Below are positions 33,249 to 45,300 of a stretch of DNA of 64,000 bases, in pieces. The notes below the pieces were generated by a model. It had not been told where the DNA came from and ran no database searches. It saw only the letters and a program-made list of their open reading frames with translations. Origin of the DNA: Solea solea (Eukaryota > Chordata > Actinopteri > Pleuronectiformes > Soleidae). How positions within the stretch are numbered: the first letter of the stretch is position 1; each line of letters starts with the position of its first letter. The position numbers and the translations under genes were made by a program. The stretch spans positions 14,157,381-14,221,380 of the forward strand of contig NC_081136.1 in assembly GCF_958295425.1 (NCBI RefSeq), in the 5' to 3' direction.

Positions 33249-33334
33249 CTATTGCTGATTTGACAGTAGCGTTGATAAAAGCACCAGGAAGAATGCAGTG
33301 ATGAGGCTGATGTTTTGGCTTACTCCACTTGAAG
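33249..33334 (-). other. Copy 2 exon 9: C-terminal GPI-type anchor signal and stop
   Basis: Encodes SSGVSQNIS, the hydrophobic LITAFFLVLLSTLLS, NQQ and TAG. It differs from copy 1 by one Cys-to-Phe change inside the hydrophobic segment and one silent Gln codon change. Confidence 0.7.
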
Positions 33335-36300
33335 CTGTAAATAAGAAGACATACAAAAACATTAGTTAATAAAAAGGTTTAGACTTTGGAGTTTTATAAT
33401 TAAGGGGCGACATTTCTTACGTATGCCATCAATGATGATGGAGCTGGTTTCAATGTCAAAACCAGTGACGTTTTGAGCTGCACTTATCAAAACACTTGCA
33501 ATCTGAGAGTTGTTCGGAGCAGATGAGCTTAAGAACCGAAGACGTGCAAAGTTGACGACTGATCCATTTCTGCAGAGGTAGATAGAAATATTGTGTGAAA
33601 CATTAGACTTTGGTAATTTTTCTTAAAGTTGAACATACTGTCAACTTACGTGAATGCCACTACTTCCAAGCCAAGGAAAGACCTAAATACCCTGAGGACA
33701 CGTGTAAGCTGCCAAAATAGAAAACACATTGCATTTCAACAATTTTACTTATTTTGCCAGATGTTGTTTTATTTCAAATGTGGTGTACTCTCTGATAAAT
33801 AAATGCATAAATTATACAAAAAGACTTTAATGGTGACTCACCTGTTCAGTTATTGTAGATTTACGTTGTTTAAATGCAGAAGATGTTGAATCCAACAAGT
33901 CAGTTGTAAATGTGTTCGTAATAGATCTGAATACTAGTTGCTTAGTTATTGTAGCTGCAGCAGTTGTAGTAGTAGTAGTAGTAGTTGTTGTTGTAATTGC
34001 AGGTGTTACTGCTGTCAGTGCAAGGGTTGTCGTAGCTGGAGCAGTTGTGGTTGTAGGAACTGGACCCACTGTAACACATAAAAAAATAAATAACGTAATG
34101 AAGCGTTCAAATTGTATTCTTCATTTAGCCAAAACCCGACAAATACTGTTGTTCAGATGGTTGCTACTTTTTGTTGGATGTAAATTAGGTACCACTGTAA
34201 TGTGTTGACGAACCTGTTATTGTAACTGAGTTTGGCGCCACTAACGTGCTCAATGTAGAATTGGCATTGTTGGCAGCATCTACAAAAGTCTGAGCAATGG
34301 CAGAGTTCTCTGGAAGCTCTGACGTAGAGACATTTGAGTTGAATACAATCCCCATTTCTGCCTGAACTCCAGTTTCTCGAACAGCAATAGGTCTGTGTCA
34401 CAAAAAGAAATGAGACATTCATCAAACAATTTTAACAGATGATTGTAACTTAATCCAAACATGTAATAAACCCACAACACTGTTAACAATGCAAGTGAGT
34501 ATTTGTGTTACAAAAGCAAAATTTGTGAAAAACTGAAGAATATCTTTACCTAAACCTTTTCACACGGCATTTGCTAAACTTTGAAGGATATTTCTTCTTG
34601 TATTCAGCATTACACTTTAAAAAAAGAGAGCAACATTTAAACAATTAATTTTAAAGAACATTTCCAGCTTATTACTTCTCCTTTTCCAAAGGTGCCAAAC
34701 TATGTACACAATATGAAGTTTTACTTACTGGCCCTATAAGCTTTCCTGCAAGTTCTTGGAATTCAGTGCTACTTGCGTCATTGTAAGCATCTGTATATGC
34801 AACGTCTTTGAGGTCTGCAGAAATAACATATTCAGGGGCTGGGGTTATTGCCTCACTAGTAAGGGCTGAAGTTGGGGCTGTTGTCCCAGCAGTGGTTGAC
34901 AGTGTGGGGGTGGCAGTTGTAGTTGCACTTTCTGCAGTGGTCTCCGTTATTGGCACTACGGCTGTGGTCACAATAGTAGTTGGTGTGGTTGGGGCTTGGG
35001 TTGAAGTTGTTGCTGTAAGAGTTGTTGAGGCTGTTGCCGGTGCTGTTGGGGCTGGTGTTGTTGTTGCTGCAGCTGTGGTTCTAGTTGTTGTTACTGGTGT
35101 TGTAGTAGTTGTGCCTGGTGTTGTAGTTGTTGTGCCTTGTGTTGTTACTGGGGTTGTAGTTGTTGTGACTGGTGTCTTAGTTGTGATGGCTGTTGTGGTA
35201 ATAGTTATTGCTGGTGTTGAAGTTGTTGTGCCTGGTGTTGTAGCTGTTATTGCTGCTGTGGTAGTTGTGGCTGCTGTGGTAGTTATTGCTGGTGTTGTAG
35301 TAGTTGTTATTGCTGGTGTTGTAGTAGTTGTTTGGACTGGTGTCGTAGATGTGGTGGCCAATGTAGTTGTTGTGGCTGCTGTTGTAGTTGTTGGTGCTGG
35401 TGTTGTAGTTGTTGTTGGAGTTGTAGTTGTTGTTGGGATTGGTGTCATAGTTGTGGTGGCTGGGGTTGTAGTTGTGGCTGCTGTTGTAGTTGTTGTTGCA
35501 GGGGTTATAGTTGATGTGGCTGGTGTTGTAGTTGTTGTGAATGGTGTCGTAGTTGTGGTGGCTGGTGTTGTAGTTGTTGTGAATGGTGTTGTAGTTGTTG
35601 CTGGTGTCGTAGTTGTTGCTGCTTCTGTTGTAGTTGTGGTGGTTGTTGTAGTTGTTGTGGCTGCAGGGGTTGTAGTTGTCGTGACTGGTGTCGTAGTTGT
35701 GATGTCTGCTGTTGTAGTTGTTGTTGCTGGTGTTGCAGTTGTTGTTGCTGGTGTTGTAGTTGTGGTGGCTGTTGTAGTTGTCGTAGTAGTTGTTGTTGCT
35801 GGTGTAGTAGTTGTGGTTGCTGTTGTAGTTGTTGCTGGTATTGTAGTTGAGTTGGCTGGTGTAGTTGTTGTGGCTGGTGTAGTAGTTGTGGTTGCTGTTG
35901 TAGTTGCTGCTGGTGTTGTTGTGGCTGGTGTAGTAGTTGTTGCTGGTGTTGTAGTAGTTGTTGCTGGTGTTGTAGTTGTTGTTGCTGGTGTTGTAGTTGT
36001 GGTGGCTGGTGTTGTAGTTGTGGTGGCTGGAGTAGTAGTTGTCGCTGGTGTAGTAGTTGTTGCTGGTGTTGTAGTTGTGGTGGCTGGTGTAGTAGTTGTT
36101 GTGGTTGCTGTTGTAGTTGCTGCTGGTGTTGTTGTGGCTGGTGTAGTAGTTGTTGCTGGTGTTGTTGTGGCTGGTGTTGTAGGTGTGGTGGCTGGTGTAG
36201 TAGTTGTTGTCGCTGGTGTAGTAGTTGTTGCTGGTGTTGTAGTTGTTGCTGTTGTGGTTGTTGTGGCTGGGGCTGTTGTTGTTGTAGCTGGTGTAGTAGT

Positions 36301-39300
36301 TGTTGTTGCTGGTGTAGTAGTTGTGGTTGCTGTTGTAGTTGTTGCTGGTGTTGTAGTTGTGGTGGCTGGTGTAGTAGTTGTTGTGGCTGGTGTAGTAGTT
36401 GTTGTGGCTGGTGTAGTAGTTGTGGTTGCTGTTGTAGTTGCTGCTGGTGTTGTTGTGGCTGGTGTAGTAGTTGTTGCTGGTGTTGTAGTAGTTGTTGCTG
36501 GTGTTGTAGTTGTTGTTACTGGTGTTGTAGTTGTGGTGGCTGGTGTAGTAGTTGTGGTTGTTGTTGTAGTTGTTGCTGGTGTGGTAGTTGTGGCTGGAGT
36601 TGTAGTTGTTGTGGCTGGTGTAGTAGTTGTTGCTGCTGTTGTAGTTTTTGCTGGCGTAGTAGTTGTTGTTGCTGGTGTTGTAGTTGTGGTGGCTGGTGTT
36701 GTAGTTGTGGTGGCTGGAGTAGTAGTTGTCGCTGGTGTAGTAGTTGTTGCTGGTGTTGTAGTTGTGGTGGCTGGTGTAGTAGTTGTTGTGGCTGGTGTAG
36801 TAGTTGTGGTTGCTGTTGTAGTTGCTGCTGGTGTTGTTGTGGCTGGTGTAGTAGTTGTTGCTGGTGTTGTTGTGGCTGGTGTTGTAGTAGTTGTTGCTGG
36901 TGTTGTAGTTGTTGTTGCTGGTGTTGTTGTTGTTGTGGTTGGTGCAGTAGTTGTGGTTGCTGTTGTAATTGCTGCTGGTATTGTTGTGGCTGGTGTATTA
37001 GTTGTTGCTGGTGTAGTAGTTGTTGTGGCTGGTGTAGTAGTTGTTGTTGCTGCTGTTGTTGTAGTAGTTGTTGCTGGTGTAGTAGTTGTTGTTGCTGGTG
37101 TAGTAGTTGTGGTTGCTGTTGTAGTTGTTGCTGGTGTTGTAGTTGTGGTGGCTGGTGTAGTAGTTGTTGTGGCTGGTGTAGTAGTTGTGGTTGCTGTTGT
37201 AGTTGCTGCTGGTGTTGTTGTGGCTGGTGTAGTAGTTGTTGCTGGTGTTGTAGTAGTTGTTGCTGGTGTTGTAGTTGTTGTTGCTGGTGTTGTAGTTGTG
37301 GTGGCTGGTGTTGTAGTTGTGGTGGCTGGTGTAGTAGTTGTTGTCGCTGGTGTAGTAGTTGTTGCTGGTGTTGTAGTTGTGGTGGCTGGTGTAGTAGTTG
37401 TTGTGGTTGGTGTAGTAGTTGTGGTTGCTGTTGTAATTGCTGCTGGTGTTGTAGTTGTTGGGGCTGGTGTAGTAGCTGTGGTTGCTGTTGTAGTTGCTTC
37501 TGTTGTTGTGGCTGGTGTAGTAGTTGTTGCTGGTGTAGTAGTTGTTGCTGGTGTTGTAGTTGTTGCTGTTGTGGTTGTTGTGGCTGGGGCTGTTGTTGTT
37601 GTAGCTGGTGTGCTAGTTGTTGTAGTAGTTGTTGCTGGTGTAGTAGTTGTGGTTGCTGTTGTAGTTGTTGATGGTGTTGTTGTGGCTGGTGTAGTAGTTG
37701 TTGCTGGTGTTGTAGTTGTGGTGGCTGGTGTAGTTTTTGTTGTCGCTGTTGTAGTTGCTGCTGGTGTTGTTGTGGCTCGTGTAGTAGTTGTTGCTGGTGT
37801 TGTAGTAGTTGTTGCTGGTGTTGTAGTTGTTGTTGCTGGTGTTGTAGTTGTGGTGGCCGGTGTTGTAGTTGTGGTGGCAGGTGTAGTAGTTGTTGTGGCT
37901 GGTGTAGTAGTTGTTGCTGGTGTTGTAGTTGTGGTGGCTGGTGTAGTAGTTGTTGTCGCTGTTGTAGTTGCTGCTGTTGTAGTTGTGGCTGGTGTAGTAG
38001 TTGTTGCAGGTGTTGTAGTAGTTGTTGCTGGTGTAGTAGTTGTTGCTGGTGTTGTAGTAGTTGTTGCTGGTGTAGTTGTGGTTGCTGGTGTTGTAGTTGT
38101 GGTGGCTGGTGTTGTAGTTGTGGTGGCTGGTGTAGTAGTTGTTGTCGCTGGTGTAGTAGTTGTTGCTGGTGTTGTAGTTGTGGTGGCTGGTGTAGTAGTT
38201 GTTGTGGCTATTGTAGTTGCTGCTGGTGTTGTTGTGGCTGGTGTAGTAGTTGTTGCTGGTGTTGTTGTGGCTGGTGTTGTAGTTGTGGTGGCTGGTGTAG
38301 TAGTTGTTGTCGCTGGTGTAGTAGTTGTTGCTGGTGTTGTAGTTGTTGCTGTTGTGGTTGTTTTGGCTGGGGCTGTTGTTGTAGCTGGTGTGCTAGTTGT
38401 AGTAGTTGTTGCTGGTGTAGTAGTTGTGGTTGCTGTTGTAGTTGTTGCTGGAGTTGTAGTTGTGGTGGCTGGTGTAGTAGTTGTTGTGGCTGGTGTAGTA
38501 GTTGCTGCTGGTGTTGTTGTGGCTCGTGTAGTAGTTGTTGCTGGTGTTGTAGTAGTTGTTGCTGGTGTTGTAGTTGTTGCTGGTGTTGTAGTTGTGGTGG
38601 CTGGTGTTGTAGTTGTGGTGGCAGGTGTAGTAGTTGTTGTGGCTGGTGTAGTAGTTGTGGTTGCTGTTGTAGTTGCTCCTGGTGTTGTTGTGGCTGGTGT
38701 AGTAGTTGTTGCTGGTGTTGTAGTTGTGGTGGCTGGTGTAGTAGTTGTTGTCGCTGTTGTAGTTGCTGCTGGTGTTGTTGTGGCTGGTGTAGTAGTTGTT
38801 GCTGGTGTTGTAGTAGTTGTTGCTGGTGTAGTTGTGGTTGCTGGTGTTGTAGTTGTGGTGGCTGGTGTTGTAGTTGTGGTGGCTGGTGTAGTAGTTGTTG
38901 TCGCTGGTGTAGTAGTTGTTGCTGGTGTTGTAGTTGTGGTGGCTGGTGTAGTAGTTGTTGTGGCTATTGTAGTTGCTGCTGGTGTTGTTGTGGCTGGTGT
39001 AGTAGTTGTTGCTGGTGTTGTAGTTGCGGTGGCTGGTGTAGTAGTTGTTGTCGCTGGTGTAGTAGTTGTTGCTGGTGTTGTAGTTGTTGCTGTTGTGGTT
39101 GTTGTGGCTGGGGCTGTTGTTGTTGTAGCTGGTGTGCTAGATGTAGTAGTTGTTGTTGCTGGTGTAGTAGTTGCTGCTGGTGTTGTTGTGGCTGGTGTAG
39201 TAGTTGTTGCTGGTGTTGTAGTTGTTGTTGCTGGTGTTGTAGTTGTGGTGGCTGGTGTTGTAGTTGTGGTGGCAGGTGTAGTAGTTGTTGTCGCTGGTGT

Positions 39301-42300
39301 AGTAGTTGTTGCTGGTGTTGTAGTTGTGGTGGCTGGTGTAGTAGTTGTTGTGGCTGGTGTAGTAGTTGTGGTTGCTGTTGTAGTTGCTCCTGGTGTTGTT
39401 GTGGCTGGTGTAGTAGTTGTTGCTGGTGTTGTAGTTTTGGTGGCTGGTGTAGTAGTTGTTGTCGCTGTTGTAGTTGCTGCTGGTGTTGTTGTGGCTGGTG
39501 TAGTAGTTGTTGCTGGTGTTGTAGTAGTTGTTGCTGGTGTAGTTGTGGTTGCTGGTGTAGTTGTGGTGGCTGGTGTAGTAGTTGTTGTCGCTGGTGTAGT
39601 AGTTGTTGCTGGTGTTGTAGTTGTGGTGGCTGGTGTAGTAGTTGTTGTGGCTATTGTAGTTGCTGCTGGTGTTGTTGTGGCTGGTGTAGTAGTTGTTGCT
39701 GGTGTTGTTGTGGCTGGTGTTGTAGTTGTGGTGGCTGGTGTAGTAGTTGTTGTCGCTGGTGTAGTAGTTGTTGCTGGTGTTGTAGTTGTTGCTGTTGTGG
39801 TTGTTGTGGCTGGGACTGTTGTTGTTGTAGCTGGTGTAGTTGCTCCTGGTGTTGTTGTGGCTGGTGTAGTAGTTGTTGCTGGTGTTGTAGTTGTGGTGGC
39901 TGGTGTAGTAGTTGTTGTCGCTGTTGTAGTTGCTGCTGGTGTTGTTGTGGCTGGTGTAGTAGTTGTTGTTGTTGTTGTAGTTGTTGCTGGTGTTGTAGTT
40001 GTGGTGGCTGGTGTAGTAGTTGTTGTCGCTGGTGTAGTAGTTGTTGCTGGTGTTGTAGTTGTGGTGGCTGGTGTAGTAGTTGTTGTGGCTATTGTAGTTG
40101 CTGCTGGTGTTGTTGTGGCTGGTGTAGTAGTTGTTGCTGGTGTTGTAGTTGCGGTGGCTGGTGTAGTAGTTGTTGTCGCTGGTGTAGTAGTTGTTGTCGC
40201 TGGTGTAGTAGTTGTTGCTGGTGTTGTAGTTGTTGCTGTTGTGGTTGTTGTGGCTGGGGCTGTTGTTGTTGTAGCTGGTGTGCTAGTTGTAGTAGTTGTT
40301 GTTGCTGGTGTAGTAGTTGCTGCTGGTGTTGTTGTGGCTGGTGTAGTAGTTGTTGCTGGTGTTGTAGTTGTTGTTGCTGGTGTTGTAGTTGTGGTGGCTG
40401 GTGTTGTAGTTGTGGTGACAGGTGTAGTAGTTGTTGTCGCTGGTGTAGTAGTTGTTGCTGGTGTTGTAGTTGTGGTGGCTGGTGTAGTAGTTGTTGTGGC
40501 TGGTGTAGTAGTTGTGGTTGCTGTTGTAGTTGCTCCTGGTGTTGTTGTGGCTGGTGTAGTAGTTGTTGCTGGTGTTGTAGTTGTGGTGGCTGGTGTAGTA
40601 GTTGTTGTCACTGTTGTAGTTGCTGCTGGTGTTGTTGTGGCTGGTGTAGTAGTTGTTGCTGGTGTTGTAGTAGTTGTTGCTGGTGTAGTTGTGGTTGCTG
40701 GTGTAGTTGTGGTGGCTGGTGTAGTAGTTGTTGTCGCTGGTGTAGTAGTTGTTACTGGTGTTGTAGTTGTGGTGGCTGGTGTAGTAGTTGTTGTGGCTAT
40801 TGTAGTTGCTGCTGGTGTTGTTGTGGCTGGTGTAGTAGTTGTTGCTGGTGTTGTAGTTGCGGTGGCTGGTGTAGTAGTTGTTGTCGCTGGTGTAGTAGTT
40901 GTTGCTGGTGTTGTAGTTGTTGCTGTTGTGGTTGTTGTGGCTGGGGCTGTTGTTGTTGTAGCTGGTGTGCTAGTTGTAGTAGTTGTTGTTGCTGGTGTAG
41001 TAGTTGCTGCTGGTGTTGTTGTGGCTGGTGTAGTAGTTGTTGCTGGTGTTGTAGTTGTTGTTGCTGGTGTTGTAGTTGTGGTGGCTGGTGTTGTAGTTGT
41101 GGTGGCAGGTGTAGTAGTTGTTGTCGCTGGTGTAGTAGTTGTTGCTGGTGTTGTAGTTGTGGTGGCTGGTGTAGTAGTTGTTGTGGCTGGTGTAGTAGTT
41201 GTGGTTGCTGTTGTAGTTGCTCCTGGTGTTGTTGTGGCTGGTGTAGTAGTTGTTGCTGGTGTTGTAGTTGTGGTGGCTGGTGTTGTAGTTGTTGTCGCTG
41301 TTGTAGTTGCTGCTGGTGTTGTTGTGGCTGGTGTAGTAGTTGTTGCTGGTGTTGTAGTAGTTGTTGCTGGTGTAGTTGTGGTTGCTGGTGTAGTTGTGGT
41401 GGCTGGTGTAGTAGTTGTTGTCGCTGGTGTAGTAGTTGTTGCTGGTGTTGTAGTTGTGGTGGCTGGTGTAGTAGTTGTTGTGGCTATTGTAGTTGCTGCT
41501 GGTGTTGTTGTGGCTGGTGTAGTAGTTGTTGCTGGTGTTGTTGTGGCTGGTGTTGTAGTTGTGGTGGCTGGTGTAGTAGTTGTTGTCGCTGGTGTAGTAG
41601 TTGTTGCTGGTGTTGTAGTTGTTGCTGTTGTGGTTGTTGTGGCTGGGGCTGTTGTTGTAGCTGGTGTAGTTGCTCCTGGTGTTGTTGTGGCTGGTGTAGT
41701 AGTTGTTGCTGGTGTTGTAGTTGTGGTGGCTGGTGTAGTAGTTGTTGTCGCTGTTGTAGTTGCTGCTGGTGTTGTTGTGGCTGGTGTAGTAGTTGTTGTT
41801 GTTGTAGTTGTTGCTGGTGTTGTAGTTGTGGTGGCTGGTGTAGTAGTTGTTGTCGCTGGTGTAGTAGTTGTTGCTGGTGTTGTAGTTGTGGTGGCTGGTG
41901 TAGTAGTTGTTGTGGCTATTGTAGTTGCTGCTGGTGTTGTTGTGGCTGGTGTAGTAGTTGTTGCTGGTGTTGTAGTTGCGGTGGCTGGTGTAGTAGTTGT
42001 TGTCGCTGGTGTAGTAGTTGTTGCTGGTGTTGTAGTTGTTGCTGTTGTGGTTGTTGTGGCTGGGGCTGTTGTTGTTGTAGCTGGTGTGCTAGTTGTAGTA
42101 GTTGTTGTTGCTGGTGTAGTAGTTGCTGCTGGTGTTGTTGTGGCTGGTGTAGTAGTTGTTGCTGGTGTTGTAGTTGTTGTTGCTGGTGTTGTAGTTGTGG
42201 TGGCTGGTGTTGTAGTTGTGGTGGCAGGTGTAGTAGTTGTTGTCGCTGGTGTAGTAGTTGTTGCTGGTGTTGTAGTTGTGGTGGCTGGTGTAGTAGTTGT

Positions 42301-45300
42301 TGTGGCTGGTGTAGTAGTTGTGGTTGCTGTTGTAGTTGCTCCTGGTGTTGTTGTGGCTGGTGTAGTAGTTGTTGCTGGTGTTGTAGTTGTGGTGGCTGGT
42401 GTAGTAGTTGTTGTCACTGTTGTAGTTGCTGCTGGTGTTGTGGCTGGTGTAGTAGTTGTTGCTGGTGTTGTAGTAGTTGTTGCTGGTGTAGTTGTGGTTG
42501 CTGGTGTAGTTGTGGTGGCTGGTGTAGTAGTTGTTGTCGCTGGTGTAGTAGTTGTTGCTGGTGTTGTAGTTGTGGTGGCTGGTGTAGTAGTTGTTGTGGC
42601 TATTGTAGTTGCTGCTGGTGTTGTTGTGGCTGGTGTAGTAGTTGTTGCTGGTGTTGTGGCTGGTGTTGTAGTTGTGGTGGCTGGTGTAGTAGTTGTTGTC
42701 GCTGGTGTTGTAGTTGTTGCTGGTGTTGTAGTTGTTGCTGTTGTGGTTGTTGTGGCTGGGGCTGTTGTTGTAGCTGGTGTAGTTGCTCCTGGTGTTGTTG
42801 TGGCTGGTGTAGTAGTTGTTGCTGGTGTTGTAGTTGTGGTGGCTGGTGTAGTAGTTGTTGCTGGTGTTGTAGTAGTTGTTGCTGGTGTTGTAGTTGTTGT
42901 TGCTGGTGTTGTAGTTGTGGTGGCTGGTGTTGTAGTTGTGGTGGCTGGTGTAGTAGTTGTTGTCGCTGGTGTAGTAGTTGTTGCTGGTGTTGTAGTTGTG
43001 GTGGCTGGTGTAGTAGTTGTTGTGGTTGGTGTAGTAGTTGTGGTTGCTGTTGTAATTGCTGCTGGTGTTGTAGTTGTTGGGGCTGGTGTAGTAGCTGTGG
43101 TTGCTGTTGTAGTTGCTTCTGTTGTTGTGGCTGGTGTAGTAGTTGTTGCTGGTGTAGTAGTTGTTGCTGGTGTTGTAGTTGTTGCTGTTGTGGTTGTTGT
43201 GGCTGGGGCTGTTGTTGTTGTAGCTGGTGTGCTAGTTGTTGTAGTAGTTGTTGCTGGTGTAGTAGTTGTGGTTGCTGTTGTAGTTGTTGATGGTGTTGTT
43301 GTGGCTGGTGTAGTAGTTGTTGCTGGTGTTGTAGTTGTGGTGGCTGGTGTAGTTTTTGTTGTCGCTGTTGTAGTTGCTGCTGGTGTTGTTGTGGCTCGTG
43401 TAGTAGTTGTTGCTGGTGTTGTAGTAGTTGTTGCTGGTGTTGTAGTTGTTGTTGCTGGTGTTGTAGTTGTGGTGGCCGGTGTTGTAGTTGTGGTGGCAGG
43501 TGTAGTAGTTGTTGTGGCTGGTGTAGTAGTTGTGGTTGCTGTTGTAGTTGCTCCTGGTGTTGTTGTGGCTGGTGTAGTAGTTGTTGCTGGTGTTGTAGTT
43601 GTGGTGGCTGGTGTAGTAGTTGTTGTCGCTGTTGTAGTTGCTGCTGTTGTAGTTGTGGCTGGTGTAGTAGTTGTTGCAGGTGTTGTAGTAGTTGTTGCTG
43701 GTGTAGTAGTTGTTGCTGGTGTTGTAGTAGTTGTTGCTGGTGTAGTTGTGGTTGCTGGTGTTGTAGTTGTGGTGGCTGGTGTTGTAGTTGTGGTGGCTGG
43801 TGTAGTAGTTGTTGTCGCTGGTGTAGTAGTTGTTGCTGGTGTTGTAGTTGTGGTGGCTGGTGTAGTAGTTGTTGTGGCTATTGTAGTTGCTGCTGGTGTT
43901 GTTGTGGCTGGTGTAGTAGTTGTTGCTGGTGTTGTTGTGGCTGGTGTTGTAGTTGTGGTGGCTGGTGTAGTAGTTGTTGTCGCTGGTGTAGTAGTTGTTG
44001 CTGGTGTTGTAGTTGTTGCTGTTGTGGTTGTTTTGGCTGGGGCTGTTGTTGTAGCTGGTGTGCTAGTTGTAGTAGTTGTTGCTGGTGTAGTAGTTGTGGT
44101 TGCTGTTGTAGTTGCTGCTGGAGTTGTAGTTGTGGTGGCTGGTGTAGTAGTTGTTGTGGCTGGTGTAGTAGTTGCTGCTGGTGTTGTTGTGGCTCGTGTA
44201 GTAGTTGTTGCTGGTGTTGTAGTAGTTGTTGCTGGTGTTGTAGTTGTTGCTGGTGTTGTAGTTGTGGTGGCTGGTGTTGTAGTTGTGGTGGCAGGTGTAG
44301 TAGTTGTTGTGGCTGGTGTAGTAGTTGTGGTTGCTGTTGTAGTTGCTCCTGGTGTTGTTGTGGCTGGTGTAGTAGTTGTTGTCGCTGTTGTAGTTGCTGC
44401 TGGTGTTGTTGTGGCTGGTGTAGTAGTTGTTGCTGGTGTTGTAGTAGTTGTTGCTGGTGTAGTTGTGGTTGCTGGTGTAGTTGTGGTGGCTGGTGTAGTA
44501 GTTGTTGTCGCTGGTGTAGTAGTTGTGGTGGCAGGTGTAGTAGTTGTTGTCGCTGGTGTAGTAGTTGTTGCTGGTGTTGTAGTTGTGGTGGCTGGTGTAG
44601 TAGTTGTTGTGGCTGGTGTAGTAGTTGTGGTTGCTGTTGTTGTGGCTGGTGTAGTAGTTGTTGCTGGTGTTGTAGTTGTTGTTGCTGGTGTTGTAGTTGT
44701 GGTGGCTGGTGTTGTAGTTGTGGTGGCAGGTGTAGTAGTTGTTGTTGCTGGTGTAGTAGTTGCTGCTGGTGTTGTTGTGGCTGGTGTAGTAGTTGTTGCT
44801 GGTGTTGTAGTTGTTGTTGCTGGTGTTGTAGTTGTGGTGGCTGGTGTTGTAGTTGTGGTGGCAGGTGTAGTAGTTGTTGTCGCTGGTGTAGTAGTTGTTG
44901 CTGGTGTTGTAGTTGTGGTGGCTGGTGTAGTAGTTGTTGTGGCTGGTGTAGTAGTTGTGGTTGCTGTTGTAGTTGCTCCTGGTGTTGTTGTGGCTGGTGT
45001 AGTAGTTGTTGCTGGTGTTGTAGTTTTGGTGGCTGGTGTAGTAGTTGTTGTCGCTGTTGTAGTTGCTGCTGGTGTTGTTGTGGCTGGTGTAGTAGTTGTT
45101 GCTGGTGTTGTAGTAGTTGTTGCTGGTGTAGTTGTGGTTGCTGGTGTAGTTGTGGTGGCTGGTGTAGTAGTTGTTGTCGCTGGTGTAGTAGTTGTTGCTG
45201 GTGTTGTAGTTGTGGTGGCTGGTGTAGTAGTTGTTGTGGCTATTGTAGTTGCTGCTGGTGTTGTTGTGGCTGGTGTAGTAGTTGTTGCTGGTGTTGTTGT